A stretch of DNA of 64,000 bases from Alicyclobacillus fastidiosus (GTDB taxonomy: Bacteria > Bacillota > Bacilli > Alicyclobacillales > Alicyclobacillaceae), in the NCBI RefSeq assembly GCF_026651875.1, contig NZ_CP104067.1, positions 3,896,501 to 3,960,500 of the forward strand. The letters are read 5' to 3'. This document shows positions 29,587-37,475 of this stretch, piece by piece. The notes under the pieces were generated by a model. The model was given only the letters and a program-made list of their open reading frames with translations. It ran no database searches and was not told the origin of the DNA. Each line of letters starts with the position of its first letter. Position 1 is the first letter of the stretch. A program made the translations under genes and the position numbers.

Positions 29587-29849
29587 ATGGTATCTAATTG
29601 AACCACAATTTCAATGAAAAGTTTGTGTTGCACGGCTTACTTTTCACGAAGATGTACACACGAAATACAGTCGCGCATCGTGGCCAATGGAAAGTCGCCG
29701 TGCATAAGCTAATTTAACACACATACCCCAACCTAAGATGAAAGCCTTATTATCGTTCAGAAAATCGCTGTTATTTCTAAATGCATAATACGTTTGTCAC
29801 ACGGAAAAATAAAAATGCGATCTATGCGAATTGCCAGTAAAGGAGACAA

Positions 29850-30041
29850 TTGAATGAATTCCGTAGGCTCATAGTCTGTTTGGTCCTCCCCACTTTATTA
29901 GTAACGGGTTGTGGTGAAGGCGCACAAAGGGCCGCAAATAGTACCGGTAATGCCGTTGGTAACGGTACGAACGCCATTGGGAACGCAATTGGTAGTACCA
30001 CAAACTCTTTAGGCAACACGGCAAGAAATGCGGCTAAATAA
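29850..30041 (+). CDS. Small lipoprotein with Asn/Gly/Thr repeats
   Basis: A 63-aa product starting at TTG after AAAGGAGA. It has a signal peptide with lipobox LLVTGC (Cys near residue 21) and a mature part of imperfect repeats built on NAIGNA/NSLGNTA. This amphipathic Asn/Gly repeat style occurs in small Bacilli envelope lipoproteins. No function is known. The flanks 29587-29849 and 30042-30183 hold nothing I recognise. Confidence 0.6.
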   Translation: MNEFRRLIVCLVLPTLLVTGCGEGAQRAANSTGNAVGNGTNAIGNAIGSTTNSLGNTARNAAK

Positions 30042-30183
30042 GGAAAACGCCTTCAACCTTAGTTGTATTGGAAGGAATTTACTTGGCGATAGGTATGGGT
30101 CCTAGTAAATGATTCGTCAGACAACAATGCAATTCGGGCGCTCAAAACACTGTACATGACAACACACGTGTTGCACCTGGAAA

Positions 30184-30213
30184 CAAAAAGTGCCCTTGCA
30201 TTTCTGCAGGGGC
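30184..30213 (-). terminator. Terminator of small gene at 30309
   Basis: Minus strand GCCCCTGC-AGAAAT-GCAAGGGC with one mismatch, followed by ACTTTTTG. Confidence 0.6.
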
Positions 30214-30308
30214 TAGCAAGGAGGATACGCCTCAGTTGATTTTCATTTTAGAAAATCGAATGCCCTTCCCCGGGTCAAAATAATGGTCTCGCCTTGCTAT
30301 GCGATTGA

Positions 30309-30503
30309 TCAACACCTGTATAATTTTCCCCGCTCGTATTTGCACGGTATAGCACGCTTCACGGAATACCTTGTATAGGGTCGCTCTTGATTATCCGCTC
30401 TACGAACCTCAAATGACATTGACGTTGTTTCGAATAAATCATCAGGATTGATGCTACTTCCCAAATCAAGAACAACATAACGCGATTTCTTCCTGATCGA
30501 CAT
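30309..30503 (-). CDS. Small basic protein, paralogue 1
   Basis: ATG 30503 is behind AGAGGAG. The 64-aa product (SRYVVLDLGSSI near the N-terminus, YSVKRAIPCKYERGKLYRC at the end) is clearly related to the 65-aa protein at 31250-31447, which shares RYVVLDLG, the spacing, and IPC-K-GKLY. Both have palindromes upstream. I recognise no family. The YVVLDLG strand and Cys-containing end suggest a compact beta protein. Confidence 0.6.
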   Translation of the reverse strand: MSIRKKSRYVVLDLGSSINPDDLFETTSMSFEVRRADNQERPYTRYSVKRAIPCKYERGKLYRC

Positions 30504-30519
30504 CGTGCTTCTCCTCTCA

Positions 30520-30585
30520 TTTCCGAGATGTCGTAATGTATGGGCGAAATCAACGCTTCGTAATGGGCAAACGCCCATATAAATA
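30520..30585 (-). promoter_or_regulatory. Conserved palindromic leader upstream of paralogue 1
   Basis: The minus strand has GGGCGTTTGCCC (30571-30582), then CGCCCATAC (30536-30546), before the ribosome binding site. Paralogue 2 has GGGCATTCGCCC and GCCCATAC at matching places. It could be an operator pair or a leader RNA hairpin. Confidence 0.4.
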
Positions 30586-30625
30586 AATTTAATCCAGACT
30601 AACGCGGATATTAAAATCAACAACA

Positions 30626-30652
30626 GAGCTCACCACGCGCGTCGAGAGACAG
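30626..30652 (+). repeat. 27-bp direct repeat, copy 1
   Basis: The 27-base segment beginning GAGCTCACCACGCGCGTC is identical at 33164-33190, with weaker similarity for about 15 further bases (CGGACCAGGGTGAG against CCGAACCGGGGTGCG). It is non-coding in both places and contains the palindrome ACGCGCGT. Confidence 0.75.
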
Positions 30653-30681
30653 CGGACCAGGGTGAGACTTTCTCATTTTCG

Positions 30682-30738
30682 GAAGCAATACAAAACAGGC
30701 TACACCCCGAAGGATGATGGCCTGTTTTGTATTGCTTC
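30682..30738. repeat. Perfect 19-bp inverted repeat with 19-base loop
   Basis: GAAGCAATACAAAACAGGC (30682-30700) is exactly complementary to 30720-30738. It has no T-run, so it is not an ordinary terminator. It could fold as a stable RNA hairpin or be a remnant of a miniature mobile element or operator. Confidence 0.7.
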
Positions 30739-30819
30739 ACGCATATTTAGTTTTACCCATGATACGAAAGGATATACTCAGATGAATTTATACAGCATAT
30801 ATAATGCGGTACCATTACC

Positions 30820-30843
30820 CTCCGCCTTCGGGCGGCTTTTTTC
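30820..30843 (+). terminator. Short terminator before a 45-aa gene
   Basis: CCGCC-TTCG-GGCGG followed by CTTTTTTC. It lies just upstream of the small gene at 30857, so it ends some short upstream transcript, possibly one carrying the 19-bp hairpin, or acts as a leader attenuator. Confidence 0.65.
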
Positions 30844-30856
30844 TTTTGGAGGTAGC

Positions 30857-30994
30857 ATGGCTACATACAGTTTCTACGCAATACACGTTGATGCGTCTAC
30901 GCACAGGTACCCAACATATACGCTTGTCGACGCTGGGACGGATCAAGAGGCTATTCACAAAATGGCTGTGGAACACGAGATGAAAGGTGGCTGA
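30857..30994 (+). CDS. Hypothetical 45-aa protein
   Basis: ATG 30857 lies 5 bases after TTGGAGG. The product (MATYSFYAIHVDASTHRYPTY then LVDAGTDQEAIHKMAVEHE) is a small soluble alpha/beta polypeptide. No family is recognised. The stretch 30995-31249 shows nothing further. Confidence 0.5.
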   Translation: MATYSFYAIHVDASTHRYPTYTLVDAGTDQEAIHKMAVEHEMKGG

Positions 30995-31249
30995 ACTGGA
31001 ACCGGATGGCGTTATGGAGATGAAACACAGGGCGTAGTTCACGAAGGCAAACAACAAGAGGGGTCATCGTTGCACCCCTCGTTGTTCTGCCGCAATACCC
31101 CATCAACTGTATAAGGGGCTACATTGTCCTCCTCTTTTCTTCCCTTGATGATTTATGACGGTTTGTGCGTTTTAGAACCCGTTCCCTTAGTTTCCATCGA
31201 GTAAACACAATACCGCCAAATCCTAAAATAATTAAGACGGATTCAACGA

Positions 31250-31447
31250 TCACAACTTATACAACTTGCCTTTCTTAAACGTACAGGGAATTACTTTTTT
31301 CACGCTAAGGCAACTATAGGGATACCCATCAATTTGGGATCTTTGAACCGCAAGAGACATTGAACAAGGCGTTGCCAGTAGATCAGTGGAAATGCTTTTT
31401 CCTAAATCGAGCACTACGTACCGAGAAGATTGTTTCCTCTTATCCAT
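31250..31447 (-). CDS. Small basic protein, paralogue 2
   Basis: ATG 31447 is behind GAGGAG. The 65-aa product (SSRYVVLDLGKSI, then KKVIPCTFKKGKLYKL) is a diverged copy of the 30309-30503 protein. The two genes lie in the same direction 0.75 kb apart and keep similar palindromic leaders (GGGCATTCGCCC at 31522-31533 and GCCCATAC at 31493-31500), so gene and control region were duplicated together. Function unknown. Confidence 0.6.
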   Translation of the reverse strand: MDKRKQSSRYVVLDLGKSISTDLLATPCSMSLAVQRSQIDGYPYSCLSVKKVIPCTFKKGKLYKL

Positions 31448-31636
31448 CGATTCAACTCCTCTTTGCCCCCAGTTCCTAATGCCCTGTATCGTATGGGCAG
31501 AACGCACGATTGGATACGGGCGAATGCCCACGAGAGCGGTGGCAGAGACCGAGAGGGTTGCTGATATCGTTTCGAAGGAAACTGTTGCGAGTTACCACCG
31601 AAATAGGTCACTCCATTCGCTGGACGGAGATTTACT

Positions 31637-31690
31637 GCAGGCATACAAAAAAAGACGCCTGCTGGTCGTCATCAGCAAGCGCCTCTCTCC
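31637..31690 (+). terminator. Second copy of the 24.19-kb hairpin
   Basis: An A-run, GACGCCTGCTG, GTCGTCAT and CAGCAAGCGCCTC nearly repeat the terminator at 24186-24224, with a few changes in the right arm that weaken the stem. It is not preceded by a recognisable gene, so it marks a duplicated non-coding fragment. Confidence 0.5.
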
Positions 31691-31744
31691 ACTGCCTAAT
31701 ACCATCATACAACCCGCCGAAGCGGGTCTAACCAAAGTGTGCTG

Positions 31745-32005
31745 TTAAACATCTTCAACCAACGCTGCTCCCTTGTTCCATAGCTCCGGTCCAATTAGGG
31801 CACTTAGGATTCGGGCTGCGGATTTTAAATATTGTCTTCTTCGCTTATGCCACTCCGTAGCGGCGATAATCCATCGCTGATCTTCAGAGGACGTGACAAC
31901 AATATTCCCCAGAGAAGTTCCCGCGATTTTGTCATGTTGGCGAGCCTCAATGAAGCATTCAACTGTCATTAGTATCAACAGTTCATCCCACTCACCTGTG
32001 ACCAA
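31745..32005 (-). CDS. Hypothetical protein (86 aa)
   Basis: The frame opens with TTG 32005 just after CTGGAG. The product is amphipathic and soluble (ECFIEARQHDKIAGTSLGNIVV, then WIIAATEWHKRRRQYLKSAARILSALIG). A CCCGC-CGAA-GCGGG hairpin lies downstream at 31709-31722. No family is recognised. Confidence 0.45.
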   Translation of the reverse strand: MVTGEWDELLILMTVECFIEARQHDKIAGTSLGNIVVTSSEDQRWIIAATEWHKRRRQYLKSAARILSALIGPELWNKGAALVEDV

Positions 32006-32166
32006 GCGCTCCAGGTTACCAGCTGCTGTATTGCGATGATAGCTGGTTTCAACGAGTTACCGGAATGTGAAACTCGATTAAGTCACGCGATTGTAGAAAG
32101 GAGCGGAGCCATTTAGGCGTCCGCTCGATTTTATGTCCTCACTGCTCTTGCGTTACGGTTGCATGC

Positions 32167-32325
32167 ATGAACATAGGTATCAATCAAGCTTATGAGCTGA
32201 TACGCACTCGCAATGATCTCCCGAAGTTCTATATAGGCCGGAGCCCTCGCATTCCACGAGACGCGTTCTTTCAATGGTATGATGAACTATGGCAGACCAC
32301 CGAACACTTAGATTTGGAACAGTAG
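32167..32325 (+). CDS. Excisionase-like HTH remnant (52 aa)
   Basis: ATG 32167 opens MNIGINQAYELIRTRNDLP followed by KFYIGRSPRIPRDAFFQWYDELW. This fits the second half of the HTH_17/MerR-like excisionase domain, including the IGR..RIPR wing and the final helix. The first turn of the domain is missing and there is no ribosome binding site, so it is probably a truncated xis-type gene from an integrative element. It supports the mobile origin of the DNA between the two attachment-like regions. Confidence 0.5.
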   Translation: MNIGINQAYELIRTRNDLPKFYIGRSPRIPRDAFFQWYDELWQTTEHLDLEQ

Positions 32326-32527
32326 ATTGAGGCGAGATGATGATGTCGATGGAGGATGAACATAAGGATTGAGAACGAAGCGATTATTCAAGTTCCAGAT
32401 TAAATGAATCGGTAACAAAGCATGCCGCACCATTGATGAAGATTTATTTCCTTATAATTTAGGACGCATCTCGCCACGCCGCCTCGGGAAATATAAAAAA
32501 TAAAGAGTTAACGAAACGGGTGTTACA

Positions 32528-32710
32528 GTGAGACGCCATTATCGATTTAACAAACGTTTCATGTCGTTTGATATCTATCTCAGTATTATACTTGCAATCA
32601 TTTGCCTACTTGGACATAGTTTATTTGGTGTCTTACTCAATGTGGGATATGGGCTCTGGGCTTTACGTACCCTGGAACGCATCGAACGAGATGAAAGGGA
32701 AAGGAAATAA
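32528..32710 (+). CDS. Small membrane protein (60 aa)
   Basis: GTG 32528 begins a product with one or two hydrophobic helices (IYLSIILAIICLLG, LFGVLLNVGYGLWAL) and a charged tail (ERIERDERERK). A GC-rich hairpin follows. The ribosome binding site is weak. No family is recognised. The 200 bases before it hold nothing clear. Confidence 0.45.
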   Translation: MRRHYRFNKRFMSFDIYLSIILAIICLLGHSLFGVLLNVGYGLWALRTLERIERDERERK

Positions 32711-32713
32711 AAA

Positions 32714-32758
32714 CCGCGCCCTCTAGTCGTCATCGCACGGTGTACTGGGGCGCGGTCC
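32714..32758 (+). terminator. Hairpin after the 60-aa membrane protein
   Basis: ACCGCGCCC and GGGCGCGGT pair around a long loop and are followed by CCTTCGC; also a plausible end for the opposing gene at 32781. Confidence 0.5.
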
Positions 32759-32780
32759 TTCGCAACAGCACTCAGGATTT

Positions 32781-33041
32781 TCAGGATGTCCGAAACGGCA
32801 CAAAATAAGTACCCTCCACCTTGAAATCCTCCGGGAGTGTCCTATGCAGTTCTGCAATTTCCTCTGTTACGTCGATACAATTCTTAACGAGCAGATGCTT
32901 CGACATGGCCTCCATCTGTTGCACAGTACATCGCATGCCGAGAGCTTGTTCCACCGGAGCCACCATTACGATCTCACCATACGCATGTAACTCCTCGAAA
33001 TCGAAATCAAAGTAGTCCAACTCCACCAGTACACATCTCAC
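32781..33041 (-). CDS. Hypothetical acidic protein (86 aa)
   Basis: GTG 33041 lies 6 bases after GGGAGGGG. The soluble product (ELDYFDFDFEELHAYGEIVMV, later NCIDVTEEIAELHRTLPEDFKV) looks like a small ferredoxin-like alpha/beta domain. No family is recognised. Confidence 0.55.
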   Translation of the reverse strand: MRCVLVELDYFDFDFEELHAYGEIVMVAPVEQALGMRCTVQQMEAMSKHLLVKNCIDVTEEIAELHRTLPEDFKVEGTYFVPFRTS

Positions 33042-33163
33042 GGTTATCCCCTCCCTGAGGGTACGATAACAAGGGATATATTAGGTGGTCGACTAAGTAT
33101 AGGAGAAAAATTCATACAAGTTGTTGTGGTCAGATTAAATTTTTAAACTAAGCTGGCAGACGT

Positions 33164-33190
33164 GAGCTCACCACGCGCGTCGAGAGACAG
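33164..33190 (+). repeat. 27-bp direct repeat, copy 2
   Basis: Identical over 27 bases to 30626-30652, same orientation, in a gene-free stretch (33042-33319). Confidence 0.75.
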
Positions 33191-33319
33191 CCGAACCGGG
33201 GTGCGCCATTTGTAGTTGCTAATTACATTGGCAACGTATGCAGGCCTTAGTCAGGTTCAATCGCCTCCTCCATCACATAAGGTGAATTCGATTACGTTTA
33301 ACTTTTGGGGGAGTTTCCG

Positions 33320-33604
33320 ATGTATGCACATGTGATTACGTTTGTCATAGGGTCGGGTACAGAACAGGAATCCGAGCGTATGGCAGCTGAAGCCATGTTA
33401 TGGCTCCATGATCAAGATGGATTTGTCGGAGCAAACTTCCTAGCGGATTATGAAAACGGCGAGCACAAATGGATTACATTTTGGGATACAGTCAAAGAGC
33501 CTGAAGTGCATAAAAAAGAATTATCTAAAATGCAGGAGCTAATCGGTAACAAATATCTCTGGGGAGTCAAAATAGAGGAGTTCCAGGTTTTATGGAGTCA
33601 ATAG
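33320..33604 (+). CDS. ABM-like small protein (94 aa)
   Basis: ATG 33320 follows GGGGGAG. The product begins MYAHVITFVIGSGTEQESERMAAEAMLWL and continues GFVGANFLADYENGEHKWITFWDT, a pattern of the dimeric alpha/beta-barrel (antibiotic biosynthesis monooxygenase-like) superfamily. Such small enzymes or sensors are common and diverse. No neighbouring pathway indicates a substrate. Confidence 0.6.
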   Translation: MYAHVITFVIGSGTEQESERMAAEAMLWLHDQDGFVGANFLADYENGEHKWITFWDTVKEPEVHKKELSKMQELIGNKYLWGVKIEEFQVLWSQ

Positions 33605-33757
33605 TAACAAATAAAAGGGCGCTCACCCTGCTCTCAACTATGTAAATTAAGGGGAGCCGTTTTAATCGTAACTCATGGACAGGCTAACGTCGGTTTCATT
33701 CTTACGCCCGTCTTCATGTACTACTTTATACATGAATCGATTGGAGGTGCGTACGAA

Positions 33758-33955
33758 ATGAGATGTCCTGCTCAGATTTGTCCGCCGCTTTATAACGTGC
33801 GGAACTGTTACATTCCACGCGAGGTACCATATGTTCATCCTATCGTGAATGTTAACCGCCACGTAATTGTAAATGTACCGCGGCACTATTATGTACCAAT
33901 GACACGAAACATCGTAGTGGATCCTGGATGCCCAGGGTGTCGTCGAGGATACTAA
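33758..33955 (+). CDS. CotD-family spore coat protein
   Basis: A 65-aa protein rich in Pro, Val, Tyr, His and Arg (CPPLYNVRNCYIPREVPY, VNVNRHVIVNVPRHYYV) with Cys pairs at both ends (CPAQICPP and CPGCRRGY), the style of CotD-family coat proteins. ATG 33758 follows TTGGAGGTG. The IS element at 33956 begins directly after its TAA stop, and the last four bases of the gene (CTAA) are the duplicated target. Confidence 0.7.
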   Translation: MRCPAQICPPLYNVRNCYIPREVPYVHPIVNVNRHVIVNVPRHYYVPMTRNIVVDPGCPGCRRGY

Positions 33956-35558
33956 TTAGTGGCCCCTGAAAAAGTCTACATTTTTGCAGCGGTCAGGTCG
34001 GCCCGATTCGGATGAAGTGTTTCTATTAGGAGTTATCGGTGATTGGTATCCACGTGCCAACTTATTTGCTTACCTGGGCTGCTCTTCTTAGGTTGTGGGT
34101 TAGAATTCCGAACCCAACCCACACCGCCGTGCCCGAATGTCCACGGAATCGGTTGCGGTTGAGTCCGTACTTCTGTTTTAAGAGGCCAATCTTTGCTTCT
34201 CCTGTTGCTCTAAATCGCTTAAGTCCTTGTACCAAGGTTCCTGCTCCAGCTCTGTCCGTTTCTTACTTTTCTTTCCTCGAAACGGAGTGCTGACATGTTT
34301 TACCCCAAGTTCCTCTTGCAAGACCCGCTCGTTTTTACGGCTGCCGAATCCCCGGTCGGTTGCTACTGCATGAGGTGCGGAGCCAAATATCTCTTGGTGG
34401 TGTTCCACTGCAGGGATCAACATCTCGTCATCAGATGGATTTCCAGAGTAGACTGCGTAACCGGTGACAAATCCGCTCTCCGTTTCGTCAATCCGGACCT
34501 TGTATCCAAACTCAACCTTCTTGGCCAGCTTGCCTTTCTTAATTGGCCGAGCCATCGGGTCATGGATGCTAATCAGTCGGTCTGGAATAATACGGTTTCC
34601 GCTCAGTTTGATCCACCAAAGATTGCAATCCGTGCTTTTGCTTTTGCACAGACTGCTTCGTTGACCGCTGTAGCTTTTCAATCACTGATTCTGCCTGCTG
34701 CAGAACACTTTCCGTAATCTCGACTACGTCCTGCGTAATTTTGTTCACTTCATCCCAGGACCGGCTCATGCGTCGGCGCAACACTTTCGCGAAAGACAGC
34801 ACCTTTCGTTTTACGATGTCAGTTTGGTCGACAAACCCTTCTGTAGCGTGGGACGCCACCTTACGAATCTTGTTTATCGTCCGAGTAATGGCACGTACCC
34901 CGTCCTGTAAGAGCGTTGCATCCGTTGGGTGATGGATATCCGACTCCACCACCGTGGTGTCTGTACGAAACTTGCGATGACGAATGACTCATTCTTCGCT
35001 GAGTTTCTTGACTAGCAATTCATTTAGATGTTCAATCGTGCCCTCACCATACCGCTTAGAGCTTTGATGAGTGTGGTTGCGTCAGGTACCTTTTGGTCAA
35101 TGGCGATATGACAGAACCGTCTCCAGTGAAGACTGTCGCTGACCTCCTGAACGAGTGTTTCATAGCCCAGCTGATAACGAAATTTGATATACATGAGTCG
35201 AAGATAGGTCTGAACGGGGACAGTCGGACGTCCCATGGTGGTATTAAAGTTCTCCAGGAATGGCCACATGAATCACTCGTCATTCAAAATCTGGTCGATA
35301 CGTTCAAGTTCCGCAGGTAGCGAAAGCAGAGATTCGGGGAGAAATGAGTCCCACAGTGTCACTTGATTTTGGTGAGTTCGTAGCATTTTCTCATGCCTCC
35401 TAACAGGATTCCCGAGGCATGATGCCGAACCCTCAAGCAAAAGGAATTCGCACACACCTCGGGTGGATCTGTGATTGTCTCGACAACAACCACTTCACCA
35501 ACGGGCATTGCGATTCCTTTTCTTTATTCAATTCGTGGACTTTTTCAGGGGCCACTAA
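33956..35558. mobile_element. IS5-like insertion sequence (1603 bp)
   Basis: The ends are inverted repeats of about 24 bp with one mismatch (left 33956-33979, right 35535-35558, starting TTAGTGGCCCCTG). They are flanked by CTAA at 33952-33955 and 35559-35562, a 4-bp target duplication that fits the YTAR target of the IS5 group. Inside is one degenerate transposase gene on the minus strand. The clean ends show a single simple insertion. Confidence 0.9.
34178..35455 (-). pseudogene. DDE transposase with several frame breaks
   Basis: Read on the minus strand, pieces of one transposase appear in order. The N-terminal part is LRTHQNQVTLWDSFLP with MGRPTVPVQTYLRLMYIKFRYQLGYE. Then comes TTVVESDIHHPTDATLLQDGVRA, with the first catalytic Asp, and lastly DPMARPIKKGKLAKKVEFGYKV, the ATDRGFGSRKNE segment and the C-terminus. 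Breaks lie near 35270, 35000 and 34600. This many lesions means the copy is inactive. Confidence 0.8.
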
Positions 35559-35624
35559 CTAATAGCACCCATGCCCTCGTTGGATAGGCACACCCTGTGC
35601 TGCAACGAATTCACCAAAGACACC

Positions 35625-36529
35625 TTATCTCGATATGCCTGTGAGTGTGATACCACGGAGAAAAGATTTTTGGAAGAGAAAGAACAGAACGATAACTGGA
35701 ACCACCGTCATCACTACAGCCGCCATCAAATACGGCCATTTCTGTGAGTACAGCGACACAAACATGTTTAACCCGAGTGCCAACGTGTACTTATTTTCGG
35801 AGTTCAGGTATACTAATGGCCCAAGAAAATCGTTCCAGGCTCCCAAAAACGAAAATACGCCCACCGTTGCAATAGCCGGACGTGCCATAGGGGCTATGAT
35901 GTGAGTTAGTATCCTTAGTTCACCAGCCCCGTCGATCCGCGCAGCGTCTGATATCTCTTCTGGAATCCGCCGAAAGAATTGCCGCAACATAAAGATAAAG
36001 AATGCATTTCCTGCGAAGGCCGGCACAATCAAAGGGTAGTACGTGTTGATCCAACCAAAACTGTGAAACAACAGGTACTGGGGAATTAAAATGACGATGG
36101 CTCGAATCATCAAAGACGAAAGCATCAGGTTAAAAAACAATTCGCGCCCCTTCCACTGCATACGCGAGAATCCATACGCGACCACCACACTTGATAGAAC
36201 GGAACCAACCACTGTGCCGATTGTACGATAACCGTGTTTAAGTAAAAACGAGCAAACGGAATATACGAAAATACATCCGGAAAATTAGCCCACTTAAACG
36301 GTTTTGGCCACCATTGTGGCGGCAAGATAAACTCTTGCCCCGAAGATTTCAACGAACTACTCAAAAGCCACAAGAACGGCAACAAAAAAGCAACAGAAAT
36401 TGCAGTAATCACAATATACTTGATAATGACTTGCACAACAGAAGCCATACCGAGTCTTCTTCCATTCTTCGCCGGACGTTTACCATTACCTGTCTGCAAG
36501 TCTGATGCCAACGTAACCTCAGTTTTCAT
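35625..36529 (-). pseudogene. Sugar ABC permease (MalG type), frameshifted
   Basis: The N-terminal half (to YLNTVIVQSA) and C-terminal half (from TVVGSVLSSVVVAYG) are in different frames. Loss of one base near 36222 explains it. The EAA loop is intact (EISDAARIDGAGELRILTHIIAPMARP), and six membrane helices are predictable across both parts. It should form the second membrane subunit of the importer encoded upstream. Without the shift the length is normal (about 300 aa). Confidence 0.82.
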
Positions 36530-37427
36530 AGTAGGTATACCTCCCCAACATGCGGGTGACTATAGCAGTACAAATCGCTGTAACGATAAACAATATCCAT
36601 GCGAGAGCGCTTGCATATCCCATGTTGAAAAAAGCAAAGGCTTGCTCATAGATGTACATTCCGTAGAACAACAGACTTCCCGCAGGCGCCCCATCTAATC
36701 CGCCTGCAATGAACCCTTGGGTAAACGTCTGTAATCCCCCAATTACACTCATGATCACGTTAAAGAAAATGACCGGACTTAAGAGCGGTATTGTAATTCG
36801 AAATAACGCGGTCCATGACTTGCAACCGTCGAGTTCAGCAGCTTCATAGACGTCCTCAGGCAGGCCTTGTAATGCGGATAGATAAATGATGACCTATGGT
36901 CCAGCGGTCCAGGCACTCATTAGAACAAGGCCTGGTATCGACCAATGTGGATCTGAAAACCATGCCGGAGCTGGGATGTGCAGTAGGCGCAAAAAGGCAT
37001 TTACAATCCCATAGGACGGATTGAGTACCCACACGAAAAGAATGGTCCCTGCCACGGCTGGAAGAATACTTGGCAAAAAGACGATCGTGCGAAAAATAGA
37101 AGCAAAATAGCGGATTTTGTTCAGAAGTAAAGCAATGGCAAACGACACAACCGTACCAAAGACAACGGACACAATTGTAAAATACAAGGTGTTGCGTATG
37201 GCTTGATAAAACACACTATCACTATCGAGAATCTGGATGTAGTTATTCAGGCCAACCCAATGCGCCGGACTAATGACGTCATATTTGGTGAAGCTGTAGT
37301 ATAGCGAGGACAGCAAGGGGTACGCCATAAACAACAAGTAACCAACTAACCACGGGGAGATGAACAACAGCCCTTTCCCCACACGTCTAAGCTCACGCTT
37401 ATCTTTGATGAGCGATACCATGGCCAT
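36519..37427 (-). pseudogene. Sugar ABC permease (MalF type), one amber stop
   Basis: A 302-codon frame interrupted only by TAG at 36894-36896 (SAWTAGP*VIIYLSALQGLP). Everything on both sides is in frame and family-like, including the EAA loop EDVYEAAELDGCKSWTALFRITIP directly after the stop. Six helices are predicted. It overlaps the MalG-type gene by 11 bases. Confidence 0.82.
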
Positions 37428-37475
37428 TCCCTCCTTGGAAATCTCGTTGGCTAAGCGGGATGCGCCGTATCGACA

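Noticed and set aside
34178..35455. Programmed frameshifting in the IS transposase
   Set aside because: At least three breaks and no slippery heptamer at the right place; simple degeneration explains it.
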